Shown here: piece after piece, positions 16,700-25,909 of the stretch
How the letters are laid out: every line of letters begins with the position of its first letter
Numbering within the stretch: the stretch's first letter is position 1
Source: Bacteroidales bacterium UBA5833
GTDB lineage: Bacteria; Bacteroidota; Bacteroidia; Bacteroidales; Lentimicrobiaceae
Assembly: GCA_002433025.1 (NCBI GenBank)
Contig: DJGZ01000048.1
Location: forward strand, 1-64,000
Length of the DNA stretch: 64,000 nucleotides
Reading direction: 5' to 3'
The notes under the pieces: model-generated
Database searches by the model: none
What the model was told of the DNA's origin: nothing
Seen by the model: only the letters and a program-made list of their open reading frames with translations
Program-made: the position numbers and the translations under genes

Positions 16700-17072
16700 A
16701 ATGCTGAGCCGGGATGGTATCAGGGGTATTGGTATCCATCCGGCAAGTGCCCGTAAATCTTGCCCCCGGTTCAATGGCAAGTTTGTCGGTCATGATTTCG
16801 CCGTTCACCAGGGCGGTTGCCTTGAAAGAGAGCAGTTCCTTTACCCTGATGGTTCCGTTTACCTTTCCTTCGATATCTGCGTTGATGCAGATAATATCGC
16901 CTTCAACGGTTCCGGTAGAACCCAGAATCACCTTCCCTCCGGCAGTAACAGTTCCTTTCAGTGTACCGTCAATCCTGATATTGCCATTCGATTCAATATC
17001 GCCGGTAATGAAAGTTCCTGACTGGATCAGGTTTGCGGATTGCGGAGGTTCAGGTAGTGTATTTTTTGCCAT
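16677..17072 (-). CDS. Bactofilin (polymer-forming cytoskeletal protein)
   Basis: 131 residues from the ATG at 17072 (a GTG codon precedes it). A short proline-rich head leads to a bactofilin domain (about 15-110) of regular beta-helix repeats: LIQSGTFITGDIESNG, IRIDGTLKGTVTAGG, VILGSTGTVEGDI, ADIEGKVNGTIRV. Bactofilins self-assemble into filaments and scaffold envelope or cell-wall processes. The N-terminal LIQSGTFITGDI is the family's membrane-proximal signature. It starts the small operon bactofilin, atpZ, membrane protein and lies 47 nt after porW on the same strand, so cotranscription with porW is possible. Confidence 0.9.
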   Translation of the reverse strand: MAKNTLPEPPQSANLIQSGTFITGDIESNGNIRIDGTLKGTVTAGGKVILGSTGTVEGDIICINADIEGKVNGTIRVKELLSFKATALVNGEIMTDKLAIEPGARFTGTCRMDTNTPDTIPAQHYAEAEQQ

Positions 17073-17119
17073 CACAATTGGTTTATTAACTGCTAATTTC
17101 GGATATATTCTTTCAGAGA

Positions 17120-19822
17120 TTACTTTTTCAGGTAATTTTTTTCAAAGAACTGCTTGTAGGCGGCTGTATTTTTTTCCCTGAAGAACACCGGGTAGTTTTC
17201 GGCTGAAATCAGGAATTGTTCAAATGTACCTTCTTTCATACCTGAAAAGACATAAGTGTCTTCCTTGATGCCGTTGAAATATCTCATGGCTTTGTCAAGT
17301 TCGTTGAAACTGCTGATGGTAATCATCTGTCTGCTGTTATCAAGAAGCACGCTGTTTACCTGAAGCCCTTCCACGCTGTAGTTCTTTATGTTGAAGTCCG
17401 AAATCCTGACTTTGGTACCGTAAACATTCACTGAGGCGCCATCTACAATCAGTGCATAGAAATGGGTGGCCCCGGGATTGAACTTATACATGCTGAGGTC
17501 GAGCGGTTTTTCGGTCTTTTCCTCTTCTTCCTTCGCGGAGGCTCCGGATGAGGAAGCGCCGGGGCTGCTTTCGCCGAGCAACCTCCGGGCAAAGTCAACA
17601 ATATCGCTGCCGGGATATTCGGCTACCAGCTTATTCAGTTCAACCCTCATGGTGTCCTGATTTTCCGTTTTTCCGAGCGATACCGCCCTGATAAATGCGA
17701 ACTTGGGTGAAAGCGATTCGTCCTGGTAGTTGGCGAGCGCGTCGTTGCTGTATATGATGGCGGTACGGTATTGCCCCCTGTTGAAAGCCAGGTATGTTTC
17801 TTCATACAGGGATCTTACCCGGTTCAGTGCAGCTTCCAGTTCAAGGTTGTAATTGGGGTCGATCAGGATTTTTGCATAATCGCTGTCGGGGTATTTGCTG
17901 ATGATGGCATCCTTGTAACGGTTCATCTCCGCTTCGTTGCCCAGGTCCCTGTTTATCCTGTACAGGTGGTAATTGGCCTGCAAGGCGCTTTCGTTTTCGG
18001 GGAATCTTGTATTGAGCTGCGAAAGCACTTCGGCAGCCCTGTTTTTATCAAACAGCTCCTCGAGGTAAATAATACCGGCATTAAACAAAGCAGTGGCTAT
18101 CTGCTGATTACTTGCTTCGATACTCTCTGGTGTAAAAGGAAGGCCTTTCAGGTAAGTATCGCGGCTTTTAAAATCAGCTCCGCCTTTTCCCCCACCTTTA
18201 CCACCGGCCAGTGTATCTGAAGGGGTCAGTTCGCTGCCATCGTCGGCAAACTGATCGGTCATCACCTCCCGTTTGTTACTGAGCCTCCAGTTGTCTTCGA
18301 GCCTGCGCCTGCCCCATTTTCTTGTAAATTCACTGAAACCCATGCTGATGGCCGTAGGGTTGTAAAAATACCAACCGCCTCCGCCAAGGGCAGAAGTGCC
18401 GCGTGTCGGGTCAACGATTTGCCTGGTCTGAAGACTGGCGCCGGCCATTTCCTGCAAACGCTCTTCTTCTTCACGTTTTTTTCGTTCCTCTTCTTTTCTG
18501 GTGTATTCCGCGATTGCCTTGTCAATAATGGCAAGCCGTTCGGCTTCGGGTAACGCGGCCAGATGCTGCAAACTGTCCTGAATATAAACGACCTGCAGGT
18601 TCTCAACCAGACGGGTAAGGATTTCGGTTTTGGTTTCTATCTTTCCGGCATCCGGGAAATCCTTCGGCAGTGACATCAGGGTTGTGTCGTAGTAGGCCTG
18701 GGCATTGCGGTAATCTTTTCTGGCGAAATAGATATCGGCAAGCCGCAGCGAAGAAATCGACTTCTGGTAGTCATTGGAAAAACTGGTGGCAACGGATTTC
18801 CTGAGGTGGCTGATTCCGAGGGTGTCATTTTTGTCCTTAAGGGCGATGTCGGCCAGCGCATAGTAAATCTGATCCTGGAAATCCTTGTTTTTCATGTCCC
18901 TAAGCATCTTTTCAAGCTCTCTGACAATGAGTCTCCTGTCTCCGGTATTGGCATTGTAAACCCTGGCCAGGTTGATGCGGGCGTTAAATGCCATCTCGAA
19001 TGAAGCGGGGCTTTTCAGGACTTTGGTAAAATATTCTCCTGCCCGGCTGTCTTTGCCTTCGGTCTGATATATCTGCGCTAATATATAATTGAGCCTTGTT
19101 TTCAGTTTGGCGTTGCTGTTCAGGGGAATGGCTTTTTCAATCTGTTCCCTGGCCTGGCTCAGCTTTCCCTGGGCAATATACATATCGGCATAAACAAGCG
19201 GCAATTCTCTTCTGACAGTCCAGGGGAGCAATGTTTTTGCCGACTCGGCGGTAAGCTCATCCAGAACAGTGATTGCTTTGTCGTATTGCTTCTGCTGCTT
19301 GTAGGTTTTTCCCAGCCAGAGCCTGGCTTCATAACGCACCGGATCGTAGTTGTACTGGCGGTTAACATATTCGAAAGCCCTCCGGGCGGCATTATAGTCC
19401 TGTTTGTAAAAGTTGGCTTTGCCAATCAGCATATAACTCCGGACAACCCATCTGACATGTTCTTTTTTATCGAAAAACATCGAATGGCGCTGGATAACCT
19501 TCGAAGCCTTTTCGATAGCCCTGTCCATATTCGGATTTATTGTCTGGGCATTGCTTTCAGTACCATAATTATAAATCTGTAAAACGGAAGCATAATTATC
19601 CTTGGCGTTTTTCCGCAGATCGGCAGCGCCTTCCTTCAGGCTTTCATTGCCATTCCAGTAGGCATTATAATGTGCGGTAAGGTTATGATATGCCCTCCTG
19701 GTGAATGTATTCTTTTTTGTAGAACAGGCGGAAATCAAAACGGTAAGCAGCAGTGCCCAGAAGGCAACTGGTCGCAGGTTTACGGTATTTGCAGTCAAGG
19801 AAATGCGGGTTTTCAGTTTCAC
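17120..19822 (-). CDS. porW: T9SS-associated TPR lipoprotein PorW/SprE
   Basis: 900 residues. A lipoprotein signal ends at Cys33 (LISACSTKKN), followed by the characteristic FTRRAYHNLTAHYNAYWNGN segment of SprE/PorW. TPR-type helical repeats fill residues about 100-400 and 580-720 (for example ARRAFEYVNRQYNYDP, AREQIEKAIPLNSNAK, AIIYSNDALANYQDE). A low-complexity charged stretch (about 425-450, KEEERKKREEEERLQE) separates the halves. The C-terminal part carries DAPTHFYALIVDG-like strands. PorW/SprE is required for type IX secretion and, in gliding species, for motility, bridging the PorK/N ring and the Sov translocon side. The T9SS core operon lies 6 kb away. A minus-strand TATTTTTG box lies 20 nt upstream of the start. 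Confidence 0.88.
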   Translation of the reverse strand: MKLKTRISLTANTVNLRPVAFWALLLTVLISACSTKKNTFTRRAYHNLTAHYNAYWNGNESLKEGAADLRKNAKDNYASVLQIYNYGTESNAQTINPNMDRAIEKASKVIQRHSMFFDKKEHVRWVVRSYMLIGKANFYKQDYNAARRAFEYVNRQYNYDPVRYEARLWLGKTYKQQKQYDKAITVLDELTAESAKTLLPWTVRRELPLVYADMYIAQGKLSQAREQIEKAIPLNSNAKLKTRLNYILAQIYQTEGKDSRAGEYFTKVLKSPASFEMAFNARINLARVYNANTGDRRLIVRELEKMLRDMKNKDFQDQIYYALADIALKDKNDTLGISHLRKSVATSFSNDYQKSISSLRLADIYFARKDYRNAQAYYDTTLMSLPKDFPDAGKIETKTEILTRLVENLQVVYIQDSLQHLAALPEAERLAIIDKAIAEYTRKEEERKKREEEERLQEMAGASLQTRQIVDPTRGTSALGGGGWYFYNPTAISMGFSEFTRKWGRRRLEDNWRLSNKREVMTDQFADDGSELTPSDTLAGGKGGGKGGADFKSRDTYLKGLPFTPESIEASNQQIATALFNAGIIYLEELFDKNRAAEVLSQLNTRFPENESALQANYHLYRINRDLGNEAEMNRYKDAIISKYPDSDYAKILIDPNYNLELEAALNRVRSLYEETYLAFNRGQYRTAIIYSNDALANYQDESLSPKFAFIRAVSLGKTENQDTMRVELNKLVAEYPGSDIVDFARRLLGESSPGASSSGASAKEEEEKTEKPLDLSMYKFNPGATHFYALIVDGASVNVYGTKVRISDFNIKNYSVEGLQVNSVLLDNSRQMITISSFNELDKAMRYFNGIKEDTYVFSGMKEGTFEQFLISAENYPVFFREKNTAAYKQFFEKNYLKK

Positions 19823-19842
19823 TATAAATAACTGATAATTTG

Positions 19843-19850
19843 CAAAAATA
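19843..19850 (-). promoter_or_regulatory. -7 box upstream of porW/sprE
   Basis: Minus-strand TATTTTTG (TAnnTTTG match), with TTTG of the -33 type at plus 19873-19876 after a 22-nt spacer. The longer spacing weakens the call. Confidence 0.4.
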
Positions 19851-20052
19851 TTTTATTTTTTTGAAACGGCCCCAAAACTCAGTAAATAAACCGTTTCCTT
19901 TTTTGCACAGGACAGACAGATGTCTTTATCCGGCCGTTAATCCGGCAGTACTTTTTGGAAGTATTCATCCATGAATCAGGGAATAAATTAGCCGGGTATC
20001 TGGTTTTTTCCGATATTTGTGCCCGCAAATTCAAGTTGATAAAATCCCGGTT

Positions 20053-20964
20053 ATGGCTTCCTTCAGGAGAACCTCCGATAGTAATGACGAGCGTAAAGTC
20101 CGCTGGTATCATAAGCTGAGGGATAAATACAGGCTGGTTATTCTCAATGAAGACACTTTTGAAGAGAAATTGTCATTCAAACTTTCGCGCCTGAATGTGT
20201 TTGTTGTAACAGGGACACTTGCCATTATTCTGATTTTCCTCACCACCTATCTCATCGCCTTTACCCCCTTGCGCGAGTATATTCCCGGGTACAGTAGTGC
20301 AAACCTGCAGAAAGACTTATATGAATTGCAGGTAAGAACCGATTCAATCGGGGAAGCCCTGAAAAACCGTGATCTTTATATTTCTAACCTCAAGAGCCTG
20401 CTCTCAGGCGAGGTAGTTCCAGTGCCGGATCAGCCGGCAGTTCAGGCTGATTCATTGGTCAGGTCAGGTTATTCCAGAATCAGCAACCTCAGGTCTAAAG
20501 AAGATTCAATGCTGAGAAAGGAATATGAACAGGAGAACCTTTATAACCTGAATGTTGATTCCAGGTCTTCGCAGCGGCAGAATACGCCCGTCAGCAAACT
20601 CAACTTTTATACGCCCGTAAAGGGCATAGTTACAAACCGGTTTGATGCTTCCAGGCGGCATTACGGCATTGACATCGCTACCCGGCAAAACGAGGCAGTA
20701 AAGGCTGCATACGATGGCGTGGTGTTTTTCTCGGAATGGACGGCAGAAACCGGAAATGTTATTGCGATACAGCATTCAGGGGCGGTAATCACTGTTTACA
20801 AGCACAACTCCGTGCTTTTGCGCAAACAGGGCGCTTACGTGCGTGCCGGAGAGTCCATTGCGATCATAGGGAATACCGGTGAATATTCAACCGGGCCTCA
20901 TCTGCATTTTGAATTGTGGATCAACAGTTCACCGGTTGATCCTGAGAAATATCTTACTTTCTGA
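20053..20964 (+). CDS. Membrane-anchored M23-family (LytM) peptidase
   Basis: 303 residues from the ATG at 20053 (the upstream in-frame start adds 12 unrelated residues). A basic cytoplasmic head precedes one membrane helix (about 58-78, VTGTLAIILIFLTTYLIAF). A coiled-coil-like linker spans about 85-180. The LytM domain has zinc ligands HYGID and the GPHLHFELW motif near the C-terminus, plus GVVFFSEWTAETGNVIAIQHSG. It would cleave peptide cross-links of peptidoglycan in the periplasm, or regulate another hydrolase; both zinc motifs look intact, so it is probably active. It is divergent from porW/sprE across 230 bp and lies 7 nt upstream of dxr, with which it is likely cotranscribed. Confidence 0.9.
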   Translation: MASFRRTSDSNDERKVRWYHKLRDKYRLVILNEDTFEEKLSFKLSRLNVFVVTGTLAIILIFLTTYLIAFTPLREYIPGYSSANLQKDLYELQVRTDSIGEALKNRDLYISNLKSLLSGEVVPVPDQPAVQADSLVRSGYSRISNLRSKEDSMLRKEYEQENLYNLNVDSRSSQRQNTPVSKLNFYTPVKGIVTNRFDASRRHYGIDIATRQNEAVKAAYDGVVFFSEWTAETGNVIAIQHSGAVITVYKHNSVLLRKQGAYVRAGESIAIIGNTGEYSTGPHLHFELWINSSPVDPEKYLTF

Positions 20965-20971
20965 CAAGCTG

Positions 20972-22156
20972 ATGCCGGTAATTACGAAAAAGAAAAATCT
21001 GGCCATTCTGGGTTCTACAGGTTCCATTGGGTCGCAAGCCCTGGACGTGGTAAGAAGACAATCCGGGCAATTTTGCGTTGAGGTGCTTTCGGCGCAAAAC
21101 AATGCTTCCCTGCTGATCGAGCAGGCTGTTGAGTTCAGGCCTGATGCAGTTGTTATCGGTGCTGAACACCTTTACCAGAAGGTTGCTTCGGCGCTTCAGC
21201 CTATTGATATCAAGGTTTATACCGGTGCAGATGCGCTGGAACAGGTGATAGCGATGGAATCCATTGATATGGTGCTGATTGCCCTGGTCGGATATGCCGG
21301 ACTTCGACCCACGATTGCTGCCATTGAAGCCGGCAAACAGATCGCCATAGCCAATAAGGAAGCCTTTGTGGTTGCCGGTGAGCTGGTGACCTCCCTTGCC
21401 AGGGAAAAAGGGGTTAACCTTTATCCGGTAGATTCTGAGCACTCGGCGATATTCCAGTGCCTGGCCGGTGAATTTCACAACCCTGTGGAAAAGATCTATC
21501 TGACAGCATCAGGCGGACCATTCAGGGGAAAGGACAAACAATACTTAGAGCAGGTTACAAAAACCCAGGCCCTGAAGCATCCCAACTGGACCATGGGATG
21601 CAAAATAACCATTGATTCAGCAACCCTGATGAATAAGGGACTGGAAGTAATTGAAGCAAAATGGCTCTTCGGGCTTGGGGCGGACCAGATCGATGTGGTC
21701 GTGCACCCGCAATCCATTATCCACAGCATGGTGCAGTTCGGTGATGGCTCAATAAAGGCACAGTTGGGGCTTCCGGATATGCGCCTGCCGATTCAGTATG
21801 CCCTTTCTTATCCGCAGCGCTTCACGTCTGATTATCCCCGGTTTGATTTTCTGAGTCATCCCGGGCTTACTTTTGAACAACCAGACCGGGAAAATTTCCG
21901 CTGTCTCGATCTGGCTTACAATGCAATGAAGTCCGGTGGTAATATGCCTTGCATTCTGAATGCAGCCAATGAGGTCGCCGTTAATGCCTTCCTGAAGGAC
22001 CAACTAAAATTTCTTCAGATCCCCGACATTATCGAAGCTTGTATGTACAGGGTGGGATTTAACCGTAATCCTGATTTTTCGGTGTATTCAGAAACCGATC
22101 GGGAAACAAGGCGGATTGCCGGGGAAATAATCGGTAATCAGTTGGTGTCAGGCTGA
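20972..22156 (+). CDS. dxr: 1-deoxy-D-xylulose 5-phosphate reductoisomerase
   Basis: 394 residues from the ATG at 20972; the longer reading starts inside the M23 gene. It makes 2-C-methyl-D-erythritol 4-phosphate with NADPH, the committing step of the MEP isoprenoid pathway. Motifs: NADPH-binding LGSTGSIGSQALDV, IANKEAFVVAGEL, metal/substrate-binding PVDSEHSAIFQCL, the flexible-loop ASGGPF, catalytic region HPNWTMGCKITIDSATLMNKGLEVIEA (one block near residues 210-235) and VVHPQSIIHSMV. All residues expected for an active enzyme appear present. It is 7 nt after the M23 gene and 55 nt before rseP, a common Bacteroidota order. A complete-looking mevalonate operon lies 24 kb downstream, so two isoprenoid pathways seem to coexist. 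Confidence 0.96.
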   Translation: MPVITKKKNLAILGSTGSIGSQALDVVRRQSGQFCVEVLSAQNNASLLIEQAVEFRPDAVVIGAEHLYQKVASALQPIDIKVYTGADALEQVIAMESIDMVLIALVGYAGLRPTIAAIEAGKQIAIANKEAFVVAGELVTSLAREKGVNLYPVDSEHSAIFQCLAGEFHNPVEKIYLTASGGPFRGKDKQYLEQVTKTQALKHPNWTMGCKITIDSATLMNKGLEVIEAKWLFGLGADQIDVVVHPQSIIHSMVQFGDGSIKAQLGLPDMRLPIQYALSYPQRFTSDYPRFDFLSHPGLTFEQPDRENFRCLDLAYNAMKSGGNMPCILNAANEVAVNAFLKDQLKFLQIPDIIEACMYRVGFNRNPDFSVYSETDRETRRIAGEIIGNQLVSG

Positions 22157-22211
22157 ACCTAAAACATGTATTTTTGTTACACTCATTCATTTTTTATTCT
22201 GACCTCAAAGT

Positions 22212-23534
22212 ATGGAAATCCTCGTTAAAGCTGCTCAGTTACTTTTAAGCCTGTCCATTCTCGTTATTTTTCATGAATTCGGACATTTTATATCCGCCAA
22301 GATCTTTAAAACCCGTGTGGAGAAATTTTACCTTTTCTTCAATCCATGGTTTTCGCTCTTTAAATTTAAGAAGGGCGAAACAGAGTATGGCCTTGGCTGG
22401 CTGCCTCTTGGCGGATATGTAAAAATTTCGGGGATGATTGACGAGTCTATGGACAAGGAGCAGATGCAACTGCCTCCCCAGCCATTCGAATTCAGGAGCA
22501 AACCTGCATGGCAAAGGCTGATCATTATGCTGGGTGGAGTTACTGTCAACATCCTGCTTGCCATTGCAATTTATATAGGTATGCTCTGGATCTGGGGTGA
22601 ACAGTATCTGCCGACTTCCGAAGTAAATAAATATGGTATAGTTGCTGATTCTGTGGCCCGGGAGATGGGGCTGCGCAACGGCGACAAAATTCTGTCGGTG
22701 GATAATGAACCTGTTGAAGATTTCTTTAAGATCCCCGGCAAAATCATTCTCGACAAAGCAAAGACCATACAGGTTGAGCGCGACGGGCAGCCTTTCAATG
22801 TTATAATTCCCGAAGGATTCATTGCACGGTTGCTCAAGCATCAGTCCCCTGATTTTATCAACGCCCGTATGCCCTTTGTCATCGCGGGGTTTTCCGCTGA
22901 ATCTGCTGCCAAAGCGGCCGGCGTGCTCGAAGGCGACCGCGTAATAGGGATCAACGATCTTGAGGTGCTGTATTTTGATCAGTTCAGGGAAAAAATACCG
23001 GAATACAGAAATCAGGATATAAGCCTTAAAGTGTTGCGCCAGGCCGATACCCTTACTTTTAATTTCAGGTTGCCCGAATCAGGTTTGATAGGAGCAATGA
23101 CCAATCCTGCCGGCCTTTTTTCTTTCAGGGATAAGCAATATTCCTTCTTAGCCGCTATTCCGGCAGGGTTTAACCGGACGTGGAAAGGTGTGGGGAATTA
23201 CCTGAAGCAGTTGAAGCTGATCTTTTCCCCTGAAGCGAAAGCGTATGAATCTGTCGGAGGTTTCATTACAATCGGAAATATTTTTCCGTCTACCTGGGAC
23301 TGGCAATCATTCTGGAGCCTTACTGCCTTTTTATCGATTATGCTGGCAATCCTGAACGTGCTTCCGATACCTGCCCTCGATGGCGGGCATGTAATGTTCC
23401 TTTTTTATGAGATCATCACCGGACGGAAGCCTTCCGACAAGTTCCTTGAGTATGCCCAGATCGTTGGTATGGTGCTGCTTTTCGGATTGCTCATCTTTGC
23501 CAACGGGAATGACATCGTGAAATTGTTCAGATAG
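22212..23534 (+). CDS. rseP: Site-2 intramembrane metalloprotease RseP
   Basis: 440 residues. The zinc motif HEFGH (His21, Glu22, His25) lies in the first membrane helix, and the third ligand is in NVLPIPALDGGHVMF near the C-terminus (LDG motif). Two PDZ-like regions occupy the middle (about 125-190 with GLRNGDKILSVDNEPV, and 215-280 with GVLEGDRVIGINDLEV). At least four membrane segments are visible. Such proteases cleave membrane-bound anti-sigma factors or remnant signal peptides after a first cut outside the membrane. A candidate client type, an ECF sigma factor with a membrane-bound partner, occurs at 56.9-58.7 kb, although a functional link is not shown. It follows dxr by 55 nt, a frequent pairing. 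Confidence 0.94.
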   Translation: MEILVKAAQLLLSLSILVIFHEFGHFISAKIFKTRVEKFYLFFNPWFSLFKFKKGETEYGLGWLPLGGYVKISGMIDESMDKEQMQLPPQPFEFRSKPAWQRLIIMLGGVTVNILLAIAIYIGMLWIWGEQYLPTSEVNKYGIVADSVAREMGLRNGDKILSVDNEPVEDFFKIPGKIILDKAKTIQVERDGQPFNVIIPEGFIARLLKHQSPDFINARMPFVIAGFSAESAAKAAGVLEGDRVIGINDLEVLYFDQFREKIPEYRNQDISLKVLRQADTLTFNFRLPESGLIGAMTNPAGLFSFRDKQYSFLAAIPAGFNRTWKGVGNYLKQLKLIFSPEAKAYESVGGFITIGNIFPSTWDWQSFWSLTAFLSIMLAILNVLPIPALDGGHVMFLFYEIITGRKPSDKFLEYAQIVGMVLLFGLLIFANGNDIVKLFR

Positions 23535-23690
23535 TGGCGGGGCTCCGGATCAGGCATTTTGATAATGCTGAAGCGATTCAGGAACTGAAAACAGTGCAAT
23601 AATCATTGCGCTGAACAAAGACTGAACCGGGAATATTCTCATCAAATCAACAATTCAGCCCTGACGGGCCTCTGATTGATTAATCCGGGA

Positions 23691-24584
23691 TCAATCTTCA
23701 AGTTTATCTTTCAGCGATTTGAACCCCTGTCCGAGAATCTCATTGGCATCCATTACAGTAAGGAATGCCCTGGGGTCAATTTTATTGATAAATTCTTCAA
23801 GCATGGCCAGTTCGCGGCGGTTTACCACTGTAAAGATTACTTTCTTTTCATTTCCGTTATACATCCCTTCACCTGTCAGAAAAGTACCTCCCCGGTTCAG
23901 GTCGTTGATGATTTTATCCCGGATGGCTTCGTGCTGATCGGAGACGATGAATATGGTTTTTTCGTAGGAGACTCCTTCCAGCACGGCATCTATCACTTTT
24001 CCCATCACAAAAATGGTAATCCATGAATAGAGGGGGATATGCCAGTCGCCGAAAGCAACAAATCCCAGCAGCACAATCACGGAATCAACGCCCATCATCA
24101 GCTGGCCAAGCGGTAGCCTTGTGTACCTGGCTATGATCATGGCAATAACATCAGAACCTCCGGAAGTGGCTTTTGCTTTGAAGATCAGACCGACCCCAAC
24201 GCCAACAAGTGCACCGCCAAAGATGGAAGAAAGCAGGGGATCGCTGTCGACCAATGGTTTGAATGCTGAAAAGTAGGAAAATATATCCACGAATAAGGAA
24301 GTAAGGACAAATCCGGTAACCGTTTTTGCACCGAAGCGGGGACCGAGGATCTTTGTGCCAAGAATTGTAAGTGGAATATTAAAGGCCAGTGCTGTAAGAC
24401 CTACCGGCCACCCGAGCAGGTGGTGGATCACGATGGAAATGCCGTAAATACCTCCCGGGACTATTTTGTAGGGTGTGATAAAAAACACATAACCGGCGGA
24501 TACAAGGAGGGTTCCTGCGGTGATCAGGCCGTAGGAGATAAACCACTTCCGGGTGAACCGTTTTTCCTTCTGTAAGAAAGCCAT
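23691..24584 (-). CDS. YitT-family membrane protein (copy 1)
   Basis: 297 residues. Five to six membrane helices (about 16-36, 50-70, 80-100, 110-130, 150-175) form the YitT/DUF161 region, with GGIYGISIVIHHLLG and the KATSGGSDVIAMIIARYTRLPLGQLMMGVDSVIVLLG block. A cytoplasmic DUF2179 domain follows (about 205-285, ISDQHEAIRDKIINDLNRGGTFLTGEGMY, shown here as separate conserved phrases). Function of the family is not established; a transporter or nucleotide-linked sensor has been suggested. It is closely similar to the adjacent gene at 24636-25562, with matching C-terminal sentences such as LDKIDPRAFLTVMDANEILG-like endings, so the two arose by tandem duplication. Confidence 0.85.
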   Translation of the reverse strand: MAFLQKEKRFTRKWFISYGLITAGTLLVSAGYVFFITPYKIVPGGIYGISIVIHHLLGWPVGLTALAFNIPLTILGTKILGPRFGAKTVTGFVLTSLFVDIFSYFSAFKPLVDSDPLLSSIFGGALVGVGVGLIFKAKATSGGSDVIAMIIARYTRLPLGQLMMGVDSVIVLLGFVAFGDWHIPLYSWITIFVMGKVIDAVLEGVSYEKTIFIVSDQHEAIRDKIINDLNRGGTFLTGEGMYNGNEKKVIFTVVNRRELAMLEEFINKIDPRAFLTVMDANEILGQGFKSLKDKLED

Positions 24585-24635
24585 TTTTTAGCCGGATTTT
24601 AATGATTTAAAAAGACGACTGAAGCCTATGCAGCG

Positions 24636-25562
24636 CTACTCTGAAATTTTGTCGCGCAGCGATTTAAAGCCTTCGCCAAGGATTTCATTCGCATCCACAA
24701 CAGTTACAAACGCTTTTGGGTCTATCTGGTGGATATACTCCTCCAGGATAGCCAGTTCTCTTCGGTTCAGGACAGTAAAAATAATGGTTTTGTCGGCATC
24801 GTTATACATTCCTTTGCCCGGAATATAGGTGCCGCCGCGGTTCAGGTCATTGATGATTTTATCGCGGATCTGCGCGAATTCTTTAGAAATGATGAAAAGC
24901 GTCTTGTCATAGCTGACACCCTGCATGGTAATGTCAATGACCTTACCGGTTACAAAAATCACAATCCATGAATAGAGGGGAATTTTCCAATCCTGAAATA
25001 CGACGAGTCCGAAGAGCACAATTACCGAATCCACATAGATCATCAGCTGGCCCAATGGGAGACGGGTATACTTTGCGATAATCATGGCAACAATGTCCGA
25101 ACCGCCTGATGTGGCTTTTGATTTGAAAATCAGGCCGAGCCCGAACCCGATCAGAACACCTCCGAATACACAGGCCATCAGCACGTCTCCGGCAAGGCCC
25201 AGGGGATCATTCTCCCCAACAATCATGGTCAGCATATCCATAAAAACCGAGGTCAGCACAAAGCCGATCACAGTTTTTACCCCAAACCGGGGCCCCAGAA
25301 CTTTTATCCCGATTATGGTGAGCGGAACATTCAGTACCAGCCCGAACAACCCTACCGGAATACCTGTTGGCCAAAAGGAAAACAGCCCTTTTGTAAGGTG
25401 ATGCACCACAATTCCGATACCATAAACGCCTCCTGGGACAATGTTGTAAGGGTTTATGAAAAATACAAAACCTGCCGCAAGGATGAACGATCCGATGACG
25501 ATCAGTGCGTAGGCGATAAACCATTTTTTCGAAAAAAGTTTCTCGTTTTGAACAAATGCCAT
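24636..25562 (-). CDS. YitT-family membrane protein (copy 2)
   Basis: 308 residues, tandem paralogue of the preceding gene, 51 nt apart and on the same strand. Same architecture: N-terminal MAFVQNEKLFSKKWF, DUF161 membrane helices with GGVYGIGIVVHHL and SKATSGGSDIVAMIIAKYT, then a DUF2179 domain with DKIINDLNRGGTYIPGKGMY and KAFVTVVDANEILGEGFKSL. It differs from copy 1 by an insertion of about ten residues near 118-130 (MLTMIVGENDPLGLAGDVLM), in the loop between helices. Transcribed first in this pair. The 347 bp between its start and porP hold the T9SS operon control region. Confidence 0.85.
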   Translation of the reverse strand: MAFVQNEKLFSKKWFIAYALIVIGSFILAAGFVFFINPYNIVPGGVYGIGIVVHHLTKGLFSFWPTGIPVGLFGLVLNVPLTIIGIKVLGPRFGVKTVIGFVLTSVFMDMLTMIVGENDPLGLAGDVLMACVFGGVLIGFGLGLIFKSKATSGGSDIVAMIIAKYTRLPLGQLMIYVDSVIVLFGLVVFQDWKIPLYSWIVIFVTGKVIDITMQGVSYDKTLFIISKEFAQIRDKIINDLNRGGTYIPGKGMYNDADKTIIFTVLNRRELAILEEYIHQIDPKAFVTVVDANEILGEGFKSLRDKISE

Positions 25563-25848
25563 GTTAAGTAATTGTTAATCAGTAATATTTGCCAAGACCC
25601 TAAGGCGTGGCAAAGGTATATAGATTTTCCTGAAGAAATACTCAGAAAAAGAAGTCTGCTCTTCGGCCGGTTTTAATTTGATATCAGGCTTTTTTTTTAA
25701 TACTGTATGCGTATTTTTAAGGAAAATGTTACTTTTGTTGCATTGAATGATTAAACCAGGATGGTACTGCATAATAATTCAGTTGTTCTGGTGTTATTAA
25801 TGCTGCAGAATGAAAAATCAGGGATTTCGCCTGCGGAGATAGAATTTG

Positions 25849-25879
25849 TTGTTAATAAATCCGGAACGGGATAGCTTTG
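25849..25879 (+). promoter_or_regulatory. Probable promoter of porP/sprF
   Basis: TTG at 25849-25851, a 20-nt spacer and TAGCTTTG at 25872-25879, giving a start near 25886 and a leader of about 24 nt. A further TACTTTTG box lies at 25730-25737 without a good -33 partner. Confidence 0.5.
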
Positions 25880-25909
25880 ACCTGAATCTGCTATGATATT
25901 TTTCCCAGG

